Source: Pelagomonas calceolata (lineage: Eukaryota; Sar; Pelagophyceae; Pelagomonadales; Pelagomonadaceae). Taken from it: DNA of 64,000 nucleotides. A program made the translations under genes and the position numbers. Under the pieces are notes generated by a model. The model was not told the DNA's origin. It made no database searches and worked only from the letters and a program-made list of their open reading frames with translations. This document shows, piece by piece, positions 54,040-64,000 of the stretch. Location of the stretch: positions 26,575-90,574 of the forward strand of contig CAKKNE010000007.1 of the NCBI GenBank assembly GCA_918797485.1. Reading direction: 5' to 3'. Position 1 is the stretch's first letter. Each line of letters starts with the position of its first letter.

Positions 54040-54286
54040 TTAAGTAAATATTTATAATACTATATAAATAGTATATAGTAAGATGGGCAAAATAAATTTA
54101 TAAATCTAAAAGTACGAAATAGTTAGTTTAAAAAACTTTCGTAAATTAACCATTTATAATTATAAAGATGAAATTTCAAGATTAGTAACGATATTAACGA
54201 ACTCTTGTTTTTATAAATTATTTTTAATACTATATTGATTGTATAAAATACTTATAATTGCAATTCAATTTAAAAATACCAAAAAA

Positions 54287-54481
54287 ATGGCAAAAACAAA
54301 AGGCGTACGCGTGATAATTACTTTAGAATGTACCACATGCCGTACAAATACTGATAAACGTTCAAATGGTGTTTCACGTTATACAACAATGAAGAATCGT
54401 CGAAATACACCTGATAGATTAGAAATTAAAAAATTCTGTCCACATTGTAACCGTCATACAAATCATAAGGAAATTAAATAA
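54287..54481 (+). CDS. rpl33: 50S ribosomal protein L33
   Basis: 64 residues from the ATG at 54287 ([18 protein letters not shown]). The frame extends 16 codons upstream without family support. Two Cys pairs (CTTC and CPHC) form the zinc site. The 274 nt before it are AT-rich with no other gene. Confidence 0.95.
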   Translation: MAKTKGVRVIITLECTTCRTNTDKRSNGVSRYTTMKNRRNTPDRLEIKKFCPHCNRHTNHKEIK

Positions 54482-54489
54482 ATTAAAAT

Positions 54490-54693
54490 ATGTCTGAGCA
54501 ATTAGAAAAAGAAGTGAAAAATTTTGATTTCGTAGATATAGAAACATTAAACGTATATCTAGATGATCAAAAGCGTATTTTGCCGCGTCGTGTTACCGAA
54601 TTATCAATTCGAAATCAACGTCGATTAACAAAAGCAGTTAAACGCGCACGATTACTTGGTCTTTTACCTTTTACGGTTCAAGCAGAATATTAA
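54490..54693 (+). CDS. rps18: 30S ribosomal protein S18
   Basis: 67 residues. RILPRRVTELSIRNQRRLTKAVKRARLLGLLPF is the S18 core. It lies 8 nt after rpl33. Confidence 0.95.
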   Translation: MSEQLEKEVKNFDFVDIETLNVYLDDQKRILPRRVTELSIRNQRRLTKAVKRARLLGLLPFTVQAEY

Positions 54694-54714
54694 TTAAAAA
54701 TTACATAATTCTAA

Positions 54715-55233
54715 ATGGGTCGCTCACAACGTAATGACAATTTCATTGATAAAACGTTTACACTTTTAGCGGATATATTGTTAAAAGTTTTCCCAGCGAG
54801 TAAACAAGAAAAACAAGCGTTCTTCTACTACCGTGATGGAATGTCCGCGCAAGCAGAAGGAGATTATGCAGAAGCTTTAGAAAATTATTATGAAGCTTTA
54901 CAAATCGAAGAAGATCCTTATGACCGTAGTTACATATTATATAATATTGGGTTAATTTATTCTAATAATGGGGAATATGTTCAAGCATTAGAATATTATC
55001 AACAAGCGTTGGAATTAAACTCTAATTTACCCCAAGCTTTAAATAATATTGCAGTAATTTATCATTATCAAGGTTCTCAAGCAATAGAGAAACAAAATAC
55101 GGAAACTTCTAAAGCCTTATTTGATAAAGCTGGTGAGTATTGGCGTCAAGCTATTCGATTAGCCCCAACCAATTATATTGAAGCACAGAATTGGTTAAAA
55201 ACAACGGGCAGAATATCTTCAGATCTTATTTAA
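54715..55233 (+). CDS. ycf3: Photosystem I assembly protein Ycf3
   Basis: 172 residues with three TPR repeats ([33 protein letters not shown], and a C-terminal one with an insertion). Ycf3 is a chaperone that builds photosystem I. It is intron-free and ends in a hairpin. Confidence 0.97.
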   Translation: MGRSQRNDNFIDKTFTLLADILLKVFPASKQEKQAFFYYRDGMSAQAEGDYAEALENYYEALQIEEDPYDRSYILYNIGLIYSNNGEYVQALEYYQQALELNSNLPQALNNIAVIYHYQGSQAIEKQNTETSKALFDKAGEYWRQAIRLAPTNYIEAQNWLKTTGRISSDLI

Positions 55234-55267
55234 CCCTGTCAAAGAACTAATTTTAACGGGGTTAAAT
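55228..55267 (+). terminator. Hairpin at the ycf3 stop
   Basis: An 11-bp stem with one G-T pair (ATTTAACCCTG/CGGGGTTAAAT) and an 18-nt loop. The ycf3 TAA is in the left arm. Confidence 0.6.
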
Positions 55268-56975
<1,708 letters not shown>

Positions 56976-56994
56976 TAAAAATTAAGGAGTTAAG

Positions 56995-57414
56995 ATGAGT
57001 TTAAATGTTCGTATAATCACTCCTGAAAAAGTTTTTTTAACAAGTGAAACAGAACAAGTTGTTTTACCGTCAATCACCGGTGGAGTAGGAATTTTGAAAG
57101 GGCATGCTCCCTTAGTTACTATTCTTGAAGCTGGGGTTTTACGCTACAAAAACAATGGCACTTGGACTCCAGCGGTTCTTTACGGAGGATTCGCGGAAGT
57201 CGAAGATGATCAAGTTACTGTTCTGGTAAATGGTGCTGAAGAAGTTTCTAGTTCTAGCGATCTTGCAGAAGTTGAAAAAGCTCTTATAGATGCGACAACG
57301 AATTTAGAAGACGTAAAGAAAACTGTTTCTGAAGACCGAAAATTAAAACCAGAAATTTTAAAGGTTCAAATTGCGAAAGCACGTTTTGAAGCTACTAAAA
57401 TGTTAAAAGGTTAA
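56995..57414 (+). CDS. atpE: ATP synthase CF1 epsilon subunit
   Basis: 139 residues. The N-terminal beta-sandwich (MSLNVRIITPEKVF, LPSITGGVGILKGHAPLVT) and a helical C-terminus are present. AAGGAG lies 9 nt before the ATG. It couples rotation and regulates ATP hydrolysis. Confidence 0.97.
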   Translation: MSLNVRIITPEKVFLTSETEQVVLPSITGGVGILKGHAPLVTILEAGVLRYKNNGTWTPAVLYGGFAEVEDDQVTVLVNGAEEVSSSSDLAEVEKALIDATTNLEDVKKTVSEDRKLKPEILKVQIAKARFEATKMLKG

Positions 57415-57461
57415 TTTTAGTCTGAAATAATTTAATTAAAATTGATAAAAAAGTATACATA

Positions 57462-58226
57462 GTGGATTTAAGAATTAAGGATAAAGATTTTCAGTTTAGA
57501 CAAACAGATGAGCTAAACCTGGATATTGAAGCTTTAGAGTTACCCATTTCGGAACATATTGAAGAAATGCGTCAACGGTCCCTACAAGTCCTATGCTTTG
57601 CTTTTTTAGCAATAGGTGTAATGTTTTTAAAGATTACACCTATTGTTGAACTATTAGAAGCACCAATTGAAGGCATTAAATTTATTCAACTTTCTCCTGG
57701 GGAATACTTTTTATCAACTGTTAAAATCTCTTTTTATGGTGGACTGCTTTTTAGTGTCCCCTTTTTACTTAGCCAACTAATTTTTTATATTTTACCTGGC
57801 TTAACTAAATCGGAAAAAAATATAATTTTACCGATTTTAGTAACATCATTAGTATTATTTTGTGCTGGGCTTTTATTTGCGTATTACGTATTAATACCAG
57901 CGGCATTAAATTTTTTTATTGGTTATAGTAGTACTGTAATCGAACCCTTATGGTCATTTGATCAATACTTCGATTTTATACTTTTCTTATTTTATAGCAC
58001 CGGTTTTTCCTTCCAAGTCCCAATTGTACAAGTCATTTTAGGATTAGCTGGAATTGTAAATGGTAAACAAATGTTAAATGCGTGGAAATATGTCGTATTA
58101 GGAGCAACAATAATTAGTGCTGTATTGACTCCTTCAACAGATCCCGTGACACAACTTTGTTTATCTGGAGCAATTGTTATCTTATACTTAATCGGTGCTG
58201 GGCTTTTAGTTCTTTATAAGAAATAA
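57462..58226 (+). CDS. tatC: Twin-arginine translocase subunit TatC, GTG start
   Basis: 254 residues and six helices. ELPISEHIEEMRQRSLQVLCFAF is the TatC signature, and the protein ends in the sixth helix. The only plausible start giving this N-terminus is GTG at 57462. TatC recognises twin-arginine signals for folded protein export to the lumen. Confidence 0.95.
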   Translation: MDLRIKDKDFQFRQTDELNLDIEALELPISEHIEEMRQRSLQVLCFAFLAIGVMFLKITPIVELLEAPIEGIKFIQLSPGEYFLSTVKISFYGGLLFSVPFLLSQLIFYILPGLTKSEKNIILPILVTSLVLFCAGLLFAYYVLIPAALNFFIGYSSTVIEPLWSFDQYFDFILFLFYSTGFSFQVPIVQVILGLAGIVNGKQMLNAWKYVVLGATIISAVLTPSTDPVTQLCLSGAIVILYLIGAGLLVLYKK

Positions 58227-58281
58227 ACTCTAAAAAAAAATACTTTATATAAAAATATAGAAACTGAAAAAGTTTTTAAAA

Positions 58282-59226
58282 ATGAAAAAACAATTTAAGA
58301 ATATCATTTGTTCGTTTACCGCGGTGTTAATGGTTGTTGGGAGTTTTTTACCTCAAAACAGTAATGCTTATCCAATTTATGCGCAACAAGCGTATGCAAA
58401 TCCACGTGAAGCTAATGGACGTATTGCTTGTGCAAACTGTCATTTAGCACAAAAACCAACGGGCATTGAGTCACCTAGTGCGGTTTTACCTGATACGGTT
58501 TTCGAGGCTGTAGTGAAAATCCCTTATGATTTAAAGAAAAAACAACTAGTCGCTAGTGGTGATAGAGGGCCTTTAAATGTGGGGGCTGTTGTTATCTTAC
58601 CAGAAGGTTTCAAGTTAGCACCACCTAAGCGTGTGCCGGCTGAAGTTAAGGCAAAAAATAAAGGTGTTTATATTTCACCATACAGCTCAACTGCTGAAAA
58701 TATTCTTGTAGTTGGTCCTATTTTAGGAGACAAGAATCAAGAAATTTCATTCCCTATTTTAGCACCTGATCCTGCAAAGAATAGTAAAATTAATTTCTTA
58801 AAGTATCCAATTTATGTTGGGGCTAATCGTGGTCGCGGTCAGATCAATCCTAACGGTGATAAATCAAACAACAATGCAGTTTTAGCAAGTGCTGCAGGTG
58901 TAATATCTTCTGTAAACCCAAGCGCAAATGGAAGTGGTTATGAAATTTCCATTACTGGTGCAGATGGTACAATTACAGATCAAAAAATCTCAAAAGGATT
59001 AGATGTTACAGCTAAACCTGGTCAAGTTGTAACAAAAGATTCACTTTTAACAACTGATCCAAATGTTGGTGGTTTTGGTCAAGCTGAAACGGAAATCGTT
59101 TTACAAAACCCTGATCGTATTGTTGGTTATTTAGTATTCTGTTTAGCAGTAGTATTATGTCAAACATTCTTAGTAATTAAGAAAAAGCAATTTGAAAAAG
59201 TACAAGCTGCAGAAATGAATTTCTAA
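58282..59226 (+). CDS. petA: Cytochrome f, PetA
   Basis: 314 residues. A signal of about 29 residues ends before mature Tyr30 (YPIYAQQ), whose amino group is the axial heme ligand. CANCH at 50-54 binds heme c. One membrane helix lies near the C-terminus (IVGYLVFCLAVVLCQ). It is part of the cytochrome b6f complex. Confidence 0.98.
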   Translation: MKKQFKNIICSFTAVLMVVGSFLPQNSNAYPIYAQQAYANPREANGRIACANCHLAQKPTGIESPSAVLPDTVFEAVVKIPYDLKKKQLVASGDRGPLNVGAVVILPEGFKLAPPKRVPAEVKAKNKGVYISPYSSTAENILVVGPILGDKNQEISFPILAPDPAKNSKINFLKYPIYVGANRGRGQINPNGDKSNNNAVLASAAGVISSVNPSANGSGYEISITGADGTITDQKISKGLDVTAKPGQVVTKDSLLTTDPNVGGFGQAETEIVLQNPDRIVGYLVFCLAVVLCQTFLVIKKKQFEKVQAAEMNF

Positions 59227-59237
59227 ATTATTAAGCA

Positions 59238-59260
59238 AGCTGGTATTTTTAATACCAGCT
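59238..59260 (+). terminator. Hairpin after petA
   Basis: A 10-bp perfect stem, AGCTGGTATT with loop TTT, 11 nt after the petA stop, followed by ATTTTAA. Confidence 0.65.
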
Positions 59261-59280
59261 ATTTTAATTACAATTCAAAA

Positions 59281-59787
59281 ATGAAACATACTTTATCTGT
59301 TTTAGTTGAAAATGAATCGGGTGTTTTAACACGTATCGCTGGGTTATTTGCTCGCAGAGGCTTCAATATTGAAAGTCTTTCAGTTGGCCCAGCAGAACAA
59401 AAAAATATATCTCGTATTACTATGGTTGTTCCAGGTGATGATAAAACTATTGAACAATTAACAAAGCAACTTTATAAATTAATAAATGTTCGTAAAGTCC
59501 AAGATATTACAACTCTTCCAAATGTTGGCAGAGAATTAATGTTATTAAAGGTTCGTTTTACTGAAGAAACTCGGACGGAAATAATGGACATTGCAAAAGT
59601 TTTTAATGCCAGAATTGTTGATTTAGCATCAAAATGTTTAACAATAGAAGTAACTGGCGAACCTGAAAAGATTTTGGCTTTGGAACAATTGTTACAAAAA
59701 TTTGGAATTTTAGAAATTGCAAAAACAGGAAAAATAGCCTTATTGCGCCATAATACGCAGACGTCTACGATCCAATATATTGGATAA
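59281..59787 (+). CDS. ilvH: Acetolactate synthase small subunit
   Basis: 168 residues. The N-terminal ACT domain ([34 protein letters not shown]) binds valine for feedback control of IlvB. Its C-terminal domain contacts the catalytic subunit. It lies 3 nt before the antisense trnL-UAA. Confidence 0.96.
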   Translation: MKHTLSVLVENESGVLTRIAGLFARRGFNIESLSVGPAEQKNISRITMVVPGDDKTIEQLTKQLYKLINVRKVQDITTLPNVGRELMLLKVRFTEETRTEIMDIAKVFNARIVDLASKCLTIEVTGEPEKILALEQLLQKFGILEIAKTGKIALLRHNTQTSTIQYIG

Positions 59788-59789
59788 AA

Positions 59790-59873
59790 TAGGAGAGGAG
59801 GGACTTGAACCCTCACGGCCGCAAAAGCCAACGGATTTTAAGTCCGTCGTGTCTACCATTCCACCACTCTCCC
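59790..59873 (-). tRNA. trnL-UAA: tRNA-Leu (UAA), intron-free
   Basis: 84 nt, class II, anticodon TAA in CGGACTTAAAATCCG, contiguous with no group I intron, in line with red-lineage plastids. Confidence 0.95.
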
Positions 59874-59887
59874 AAAAATAAAATATT

Positions 59888-59959
59888 AGGCGGCACCCAG
59901 ATTCGAACTGGGGAATAAAGGATTTGCAATCCTCTGCCTTACCACTTAGCTATACCGCC
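59888..59959 (-). tRNA. trnC-GCA: tRNA-Cys (GCA)
   Basis: 72 nt, acceptor GGCGGTA/TGCCGCC, anticodon GCA in AGGATTGCAAATCCT. Confidence 0.95.
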
Positions 59960-60051
59960 ATAATATCATATAACTTTTAAAAATTATACATATAATTAGT
60001 ATTTTTATACAAGCCTTAATACAATATTAAGATTTTTTATTACAAAAGTAA

Positions 60052-60231
60052 TTAAGCTTGGATCTGATTATATACCATATTAGTCAAATCTATACCAATG
60101 AAAACACCAATAAGCGGATTTAAAAACTTTGGATTTTGATCTATATCCATAGCTGCCGTATTTACATTAGGTACACGAATAAGAATTAATACAATAATAA
60201 AAAGATTAATTAAAAACAAGACAAAATCCAT
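60052..60231 (-). CDS. secG: SecG-like small membrane protein
   Basis: 59 residues. An N-terminal helix (DFVLFLINLFIIVLILIRV) is followed by Pro-Asn and a second weakly hydrophobic stretch (LNPLIGVFIGI). The layout and the LILIRVP turn resemble plastid SecG (Ycf47), an accessory subunit of the Sec translocon whose SecY is encoded here. The similarity is slight, and it could be another small membrane protein. Confidence 0.45.
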   Translation of the reverse strand: MDFVLFLINLFIIVLILIRVPNVNTAAMDIDQNPKFLNPLIGVFIGIDLTNMVYNQIQA

Positions 60232-60288
60232 ATAAATTAAATAAAAATGCTCGCTTAAAAGCGAATAATTAGAATTAATCGCTCGACT

Positions 60289-60384
60289 TTATCCAGCTTG
60301 GATTTTTAATAATGCAAAACCAAGAGAAATACCGATTAACGTCATTCCAAAGCAAATGACTCCTGTTGTAATAATTTCTTCCAT
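60289..60384 (-). CDS. petM: Cytochrome b6f subunit 7, PetM
   Basis: 31 residues: MEEIITTGVICFGMTLIGISLGFALLKIQAG, the PetM pattern of one helix and the ALLKIQ end. It groups with petN and cytochrome b6f function. Confidence 0.92.
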   Translation of the reverse strand: MEEIITTGVICFGMTLIGISLGFALLKIQAG

Positions 60385-60457
60385 AATTTTTTTATTTACT
60401 TAATAAAACTTAAAGCGTTCTCCGTTTTTAAGATATAACGGAGCCAACTAACAAAGT

Positions 60458-60547
60458 TTAAAATCCGTTTCGACCCCAAACAACTAAAGAAAGGGAAAAC
60501 GTAAAAACAACCATTAAGCCTGCGTATCCTAAGCTTATAATGTCCAT
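60458..60547 (-). CDS. petN: Cytochrome b6f subunit 8, PetN
   Basis: 29 residues, [29 protein letters not shown] in pattern, nearly identical across plastids. It precedes petM on the same strand. A 7-bp hairpin lies between the two at 60420-60443. Confidence 0.95.
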   Translation of the reverse strand: MDIISLGYAGLMVVFTFSLSLVVWGRNGF

Positions 60548-60641
60548 AGTCTTTATATCTAGATAAATTTAGTCTAGCTGTAACGCTATATATATTATAA
60601 CATAAAAAAGGCATTCAGAACTTTGCAAATTTTGGGAAGAC

Positions 60642-60670
60642 TTTGCCAATTTCCTAAGGAAATTGGCAAA
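60642..60670 (-). terminator. Hairpin downstream of clpC
   Basis: A 13-bp palindrome (TTTGCCAATTTCC and complement) about 85 nt past the clpC stop on the minus strand. Confidence 0.6.
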
Positions 60671-60754
60671 AACTATTTCTGCTTACAATAGACTAATAGT
60701 GAATAATAAACAAAAAAAGTTTCCTGTTATTAGTGTGTTTTTATTTAAGAAAAA

Positions 60755-63256
60755 TTAAGTTGTAACTGGTTCAAGAAGTGGTATTGAACTGTGATCAACA
60801 ACAATACTTAATTCTCTATTATCATTTACATCCACTAATACTAAGCTATCAGGTTCAATCGACTCACTTAATACTGTTTGAGCTAATTTATCTTCAAGTA
60901 GTTTCATGATTGCTCGGCGTAATGGTCTAGCACCGTAAATTGGGTCAAAGCCCTCATCGATTAATAAATCTTTGGCACGTGGCGTCACATTTAATGTGAA
61001 ATTCTGATCTTTAGTTCGAGCACATAATTGAGCTAACATAATATCAGCGATCTGCCCTAAATCTCGTTTCGTTAATTGTTGGAAGATAATAACTTCATCT
61101 AAACGATTTAAAAATTCTGGACGGAAGAAGCGCTTTAATTCTTCATTCACCAATTCTGCCATTCTAGTGTACTCAGAATCTTCATCATTAGTATCTGGGC
61201 TATCAAATCCAAGTCCACTACCGGAACCCGCGGCATTTTGAATTGCTTTTGCTCCCACATTTGATGTCAGAATGATCATCGTATTCTTAAAATCGATTGT
61301 TCGACCTTTTGAATCTGTTAATCGACCATCTTCAAGAATTTGTAATAACAAATTAAATACGTCTGGATGACCTTTCTCGATTTCATCAAATAACACAACT
61401 GTATAAGGTTTACGTCTTACTGCCTCTGTTAATTGACCACCTTCGCTATAACCTACATAACCTGGAGGTGAACCGATTAATTTTGCGACTGTATGGCGTT
61501 CCATATACTCCGACATATCTAAACGCACCATTGAGTCTTCTGCACCAAAGAAAAATAAAGCTAATGCTTTCGTTAACTCTGTTTTTCCTACACCTGTTGG
61601 TCCAGAGAATAAGAAACTAGCAATCGGTCGATTCGGATTACGTAAACCTACCCGTGCTCTTCGAATGGCTTTTGATACCGCAGAGACAGCTTGCTCTTGT
61701 CCAATAATACGTGAATGAAGTGTATCTTCCATTACTAATAACTTTTCTGACTCTGTCTTCGAAAGTTTATTAACAGGAATACCCGTCCATGCTGCAACAA
61801 CATGTGCGATATCGTCCTCACAAACGATTGATTCATATGTTGGTGTTTCTTTAGATGAAGAAACGCGTTTAACAGTTGAAAGAATAATATTTAATTGTGC
61901 ACGAATTTCAATCTCACGATCTAAAATATCTGCTGCTCGTTCAAAATCTTGTTCACGAATTGCAGTTTCTTTTTCTTTCATTACATCGCGTAACTCGCGT
62001 TTTAAACCAGTTGCTGAATCAGGAGTTCGCGTTGCACGTAAACGTACGCGTGCACAGGCTTCGTCAATTAAATCGATAGCCTTATCTGGTAAAAAACGAT
62101 CCGCAATGTACTGTGCTCCCATTCTCGAAGCTGCTTCTAAAGCATCATCACCGATTTTTAACCCATGGTGGCGTTCATAACGTGCCCGTAAACATCTAAG
62201 GATATCTACAGTATCATCAACTGACGGCTCTGGTACTTGGACAGGTTGGAAACGACGCTCTAATGCTGAGTCGCGTTCAATATGTTTGCGGTATTCTTCC
62301 ACAGTTGTTGCCCCTAAACATTGTAATTCACCACGTGCTAGAGCGGGTTTTAATATGTTTGCTGCGTCAACTGCACCTTCTGCTGCACCTGCACCAATTA
62401 AAGTATGAACTTCATCAATAACTAAAATTATATTCTCAGAACTTCGTATCTCATCAACGATACGTTTTAAGCGTTCTTCAAATTCACCACGATATTTTGT
62501 TCCGGCTAATAAAAGCCCCACATCTAAACTAATAACTTGTTTATCGTCTAATAATGCTGGCACATCGCGTTCAACAATTCTTTGTGCTAAACCTTCGGCA
62601 ACAGCTGTTTTACCGACCCCGGGTTCTCCAATAAGAACTGGATTATTCTTTCGGCGGCGAGCTAAAATTTGAATAACACGACTAATTTCATCATCACGTC
62701 CAACCACAGGATCTAAATTTCCGTTATAGGCTGTTTCTGTTAAATTTGTTGTGAATTCTTCAATTGCTAGCCCTCCCATGTCAAATTGATCAGATTTATC
62801 ACCTGGAGCAACGGCTTCGATATTTTCCCCAATTTGTATTAAAAGTTCCGTACGTATTTGAGAAATAACTAAACCTAATTGTTGAAGTACACGAACACCA
62901 ACACCTACTTCTTCTTCTAAAAGTGCAAGAAGAATATGCTCAGTACCAATATACCCATGCCCAAGGTCACGAGCCTCTTCAATTGCAATTTCTAAAACTC
63001 GTTTTGCTCTAGGAGTAAAAGGAATTTCAACTGCAACAAATCCAGACCCACGGCCGATAATACGTTCAACTTCTGTGCGCGCTTCTCGAAGGGTAACTCC
63101 AAAAGTGCGAAGAACTTTATACGCAACTCCACCGTTTTCTCCAACTAACCCTAATAATATTTGTTCGGTACCCACGAAATTATGACCTAATCTTCGTGAT
63201 TCCTCCTGAGAAAGCATAACTACTTTAATAGCTTTCTCGGTAAATCTTTCAAACAT
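60755..63256 (-). CDS. clpC: Clp protease ATPase ClpC (Hsp100)
   Basis: 833 residues, intact. Two N-terminal Clp repeats (about 1-140) come first. AAA1 has Walker A GEPGVGKT at 210-217. A UVR-type middle segment ([24 protein letters not shown]) follows, then AAA2 with Walker A GPTGVGKT near 551-558. ClpC unfolds stromal proteins for ClpP and helps drive import. It is a single gene here, unlike the split clpC reported for Nannochloropsis-type eustigmatophytes. Confidence 0.97.
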   Translation of the reverse strand: MFERFTEKAIKVVMLSQEESRRLGHNFVGTEQILLGLVGENGGVAYKVLRTFGVTLREARTEVERIIGRGSGFVAVEIPFTPRAKRVLEIAIEEARDLGHGYIGTEHILLALLEEEVGVGVRVLQQLGLVISQIRTELLIQIGENIEAVAPGDKSDQFDMGGLAIEEFTTNLTETAYNGNLDPVVGRDDEISRVIQILARRRKNNPVLIGEPGVGKTAVAEGLAQRIVERDVPALLDDKQVISLDVGLLLAGTKYRGEFEERLKRIVDEIRSSENIILVIDEVHTLIGAGAAEGAVDAANILKPALARGELQCLGATTVEEYRKHIERDSALERRFQPVQVPEPSVDDTVDILRCLRARYERHHGLKIGDDALEAASRMGAQYIADRFLPDKAIDLIDEACARVRLRATRTPDSATGLKRELRDVMKEKETAIREQDFERAADILDREIEIRAQLNIILSTVKRVSSSKETPTYESIVCEDDIAHVVAAWTGIPVNKLSKTESEKLLVMEDTLHSRIIGQEQAVSAVSKAIRRARVGLRNPNRPIASFLFSGPTGVGKTELTKALALFFFGAEDSMVRLDMSEYMERHTVAKLIGSPPGYVGYSEGGQLTEAVRRKPYTVVLFDEIEKGHPDVFNLLLQILEDGRLTDSKGRTIDFKNTMIILTSNVGAKAIQNAAGSGSGLGFDSPDTNDEDSEYTRMAELVNEELKRFFRPEFLNRLDEVIIFQQLTKRDLGQIADIMLAQLCARTKDQNFTLNVTPRAKDLLIDEGFDPIYGARPLRRAIMKLLEDKLAQTVLSESIEPDSLVLVDVNDNRELSIVVDHSSIPLLEPVTT

Positions 63257-63333
63257 TAATATGTTTAAGGAGATTTATTATCTTCATACAAGTACACTAA
63301 TGACTTTTTAACAGAAAAATATACATTAAATAT

Positions 63334-63417
63334 TGCATCTGACTGGGTTTGAACCAGTGATGTTCTTACGAAAACGGATTATGAGTCCGGTGCCTTCGAC
63401 CACTCGGCCACAGATGC
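63334..63417 (-). tRNA. trnI-CAU: CAU tRNA with enlarged variable arm, probably tRNA-Ile(CAU)
   Basis: 84 nt, acceptor GCATCTG/CAGATGC, anticodon CAT in GGACTCATAATCC. Acceptor and anticodon loop resemble plastid tRNA-Ile(CAU), whose C34 is changed to lysidine. The D arm GGCCGAGTGGTCGAAGGC and a variable region of about 15 nt with a TTC-GTAA-GAA mini-hairpin look like class II tRNAs. Elongator Met is the alternative; the initiator is at 4631-4704. Confidence 0.75.
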
Positions 63418-63427
63418 TTATAGTTTT

Positions 63428-63749
63428 TGGAACTGGTGGGATTTGAACCCACGTCCAATTAGATTGTATTAGTCAATAGTATTCCAAGTTCTGTTATACA
63501 TACATTTGATTGCGTAGGGTTCTTAGCTAAATTTATTTTTTAGCTGCATCTTAAAGATTTTCATATTAAATTAAGATTAGACTAATGTGAAACCAAAGGT
63601 TTTAAGCGAATGCTACTACCGGAGACTTGGTAAAGAATTTTAAAATGTTATTTGCATTTATTATTTTTTTTGAGAAATTTTAACGAGAAATTCTCATTCT
63701 CGACTTGTATTGTCTCTTTAAACCTAATCGTCGAATCGATTTCAGCCCC
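63428..63749 (-). ncRNA. ssrA: tmRNA (ssrA)
   Basis: 322 nt. The 5' end GGGGCTGAAATCGATTCGAC pairs with the 3' end CAGTTCC as the tRNA-like acceptor, and the 3' part has a T arm with GGTTCAAATCC. tmRNA rescues stalled ribosomes. The tag frame at 63655-63602 reads ANNILKFFTKSPVVAFA then TAA, with the resume codon GCA and the hydrophobic AFA end expected of a degradation tag. The CCA end is not encoded. Confidence 0.92.
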
Positions 63750-63764
63750 TATTTTCTAAACCCT

Positions 63765-63838
63765 TAAGTACGAGGGGAATTGAACCCCTGGCATTTAGAT
63801 TCGGAGTCTAATGCTCTAATCCACTGAGCTACGTACTT
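63765..63838 (-). tRNA. trnR-CCG: tRNA-Arg (CCG)
   Basis: 74 nt, acceptor AAGTACG/CGTACTT, anticodon CCG in TTAGACTCCGAATCTAA. It is the third Arg tRNA of the window. Confidence 0.93.
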
Positions 63839-64000
63839 ACCAACCTAGTATATAATTTTTCATTAGTGTTGGCAACCATAGGCAATTTTTTAAAAATAAT
63901 TATTTAATAAAATTGTGGGCAAAAAATTAAAAATGTCTTATAATAAATTGTAACAGGTTAATCCTGGGAATTAAAAATAAAATTTTAAACATAAAATATT
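63839..64000. other. AT-rich right edge without a gene
   Basis: 162 nt with no complete gene. TATAAT at about 63950 could be a -10 box for a gene starting beyond the window. Confidence 0.3.

Noticed and set aside
54239-54286. An upstream start for rpl33
   Set aside because: The 16 added residues are AT-rich and non-conserved; MAKTKG at 54287 is the family N-terminus.
59790-59873. A group I intron in trnL-UAA
   Set aside because: The tRNA is contiguous at 84 nt, with no insertion in the anticodon loop.

Overview
The window is a stretch of gene-dense, AT-rich plastid DNA from a photosynthetic alga with a red-lineage plastid, most likely an ochrophyte (stramenopile). The evidence is form ID Rubisco (rbcL-rbcS) followed by cbbX, psbV, chlI, rbcR, ycf33, ycf39, ycf46, dnaK, groEL, clpC, sufB, tatC, ilvB/ilvH and a tmRNA, with no phycobilisome gene in 64 kb. 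The rpl36 copy is the cysteine-bearing plastid type, not the transferred type known from cryptophytes and haptophytes. I cannot name the class. No rRNA, inverted-repeat copy, intron, insertion sequence or CRISPR array is visible.

Layout. 0.2-4 kb: groEL (-) and dnaK (+) transcribed apart, then trnD, trnS. 4-9.3 kb: psaD, trnfM, sufB, the psbD-psbC overlap pair, trnF, psaJ. 9.4-22.9 kb: one long ribosomal-protein superoperon from rpl3 to rps10 with secY, rpoA and tufA. It lacks rpl4, rpl29 and rpl18 at their expected places. 23-28.5 kb: psbB-psbT-psbN(-)-psbH, a ycf19-like gene, psbX, psbV, ycf33, ilvB. 28.5-30.5 kb, minus: trnY, psbJ-psbL-psbF-psbE, a ycf45-like ATPase. 30.8-40.5 kb: psaA-psaB, rps14, petG(-), rbcL-rbcS-cbbX, ycf39, psbI. 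40.6-47.8 kb: tRNAs, chlI, psaM, thiS, a Tic20/Ycf60-like membrane protein, rps4, rpl11-rpl1, petB-petD, rps6. 47.9-54 kb: rpl34, ycf46-ccs1, rbcR, rpl21-rpl27, ccsA, psaC. 54.3-60 kb: rpl33-rps18-ycf3, atpB-atpE, tatC, petA, ilvH. 60-64 kb: a secG-like gene, petM, petN, clpC, a CAU tRNA, tmRNA and trnR-CCG.

The genes cover photosystems I and II, cytochrome b6f, part of ATP synthase, carbon fixation with its activase and a LysR regulator, translation, protein folding and turnover (GroEL, DnaK, ClpC, tmRNA), Sec and Tat translocation, cytochrome c maturation (Ccs1, CcsA), Fe-S assembly (SufB), chlorophyll synthesis (ChlI), thiamin (ThiS) and branched-chain amino acids (IlvB, IlvH). Transcription units often end in long, near-perfect palindromic hairpins, several of which include the stop codon or sit between convergent genes.

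I see no new multi-gene system. The points most worth checking are a dnaK that seems to start at ATA, the ribosomal genes missing from the superoperon, a CAU tRNA with an enlarged variable arm, ccs1 ending inside an antisense trnL, the plastid-encoded Tic20-like protein, and the repeat-flanked hairpin between rbcL and rbcS.
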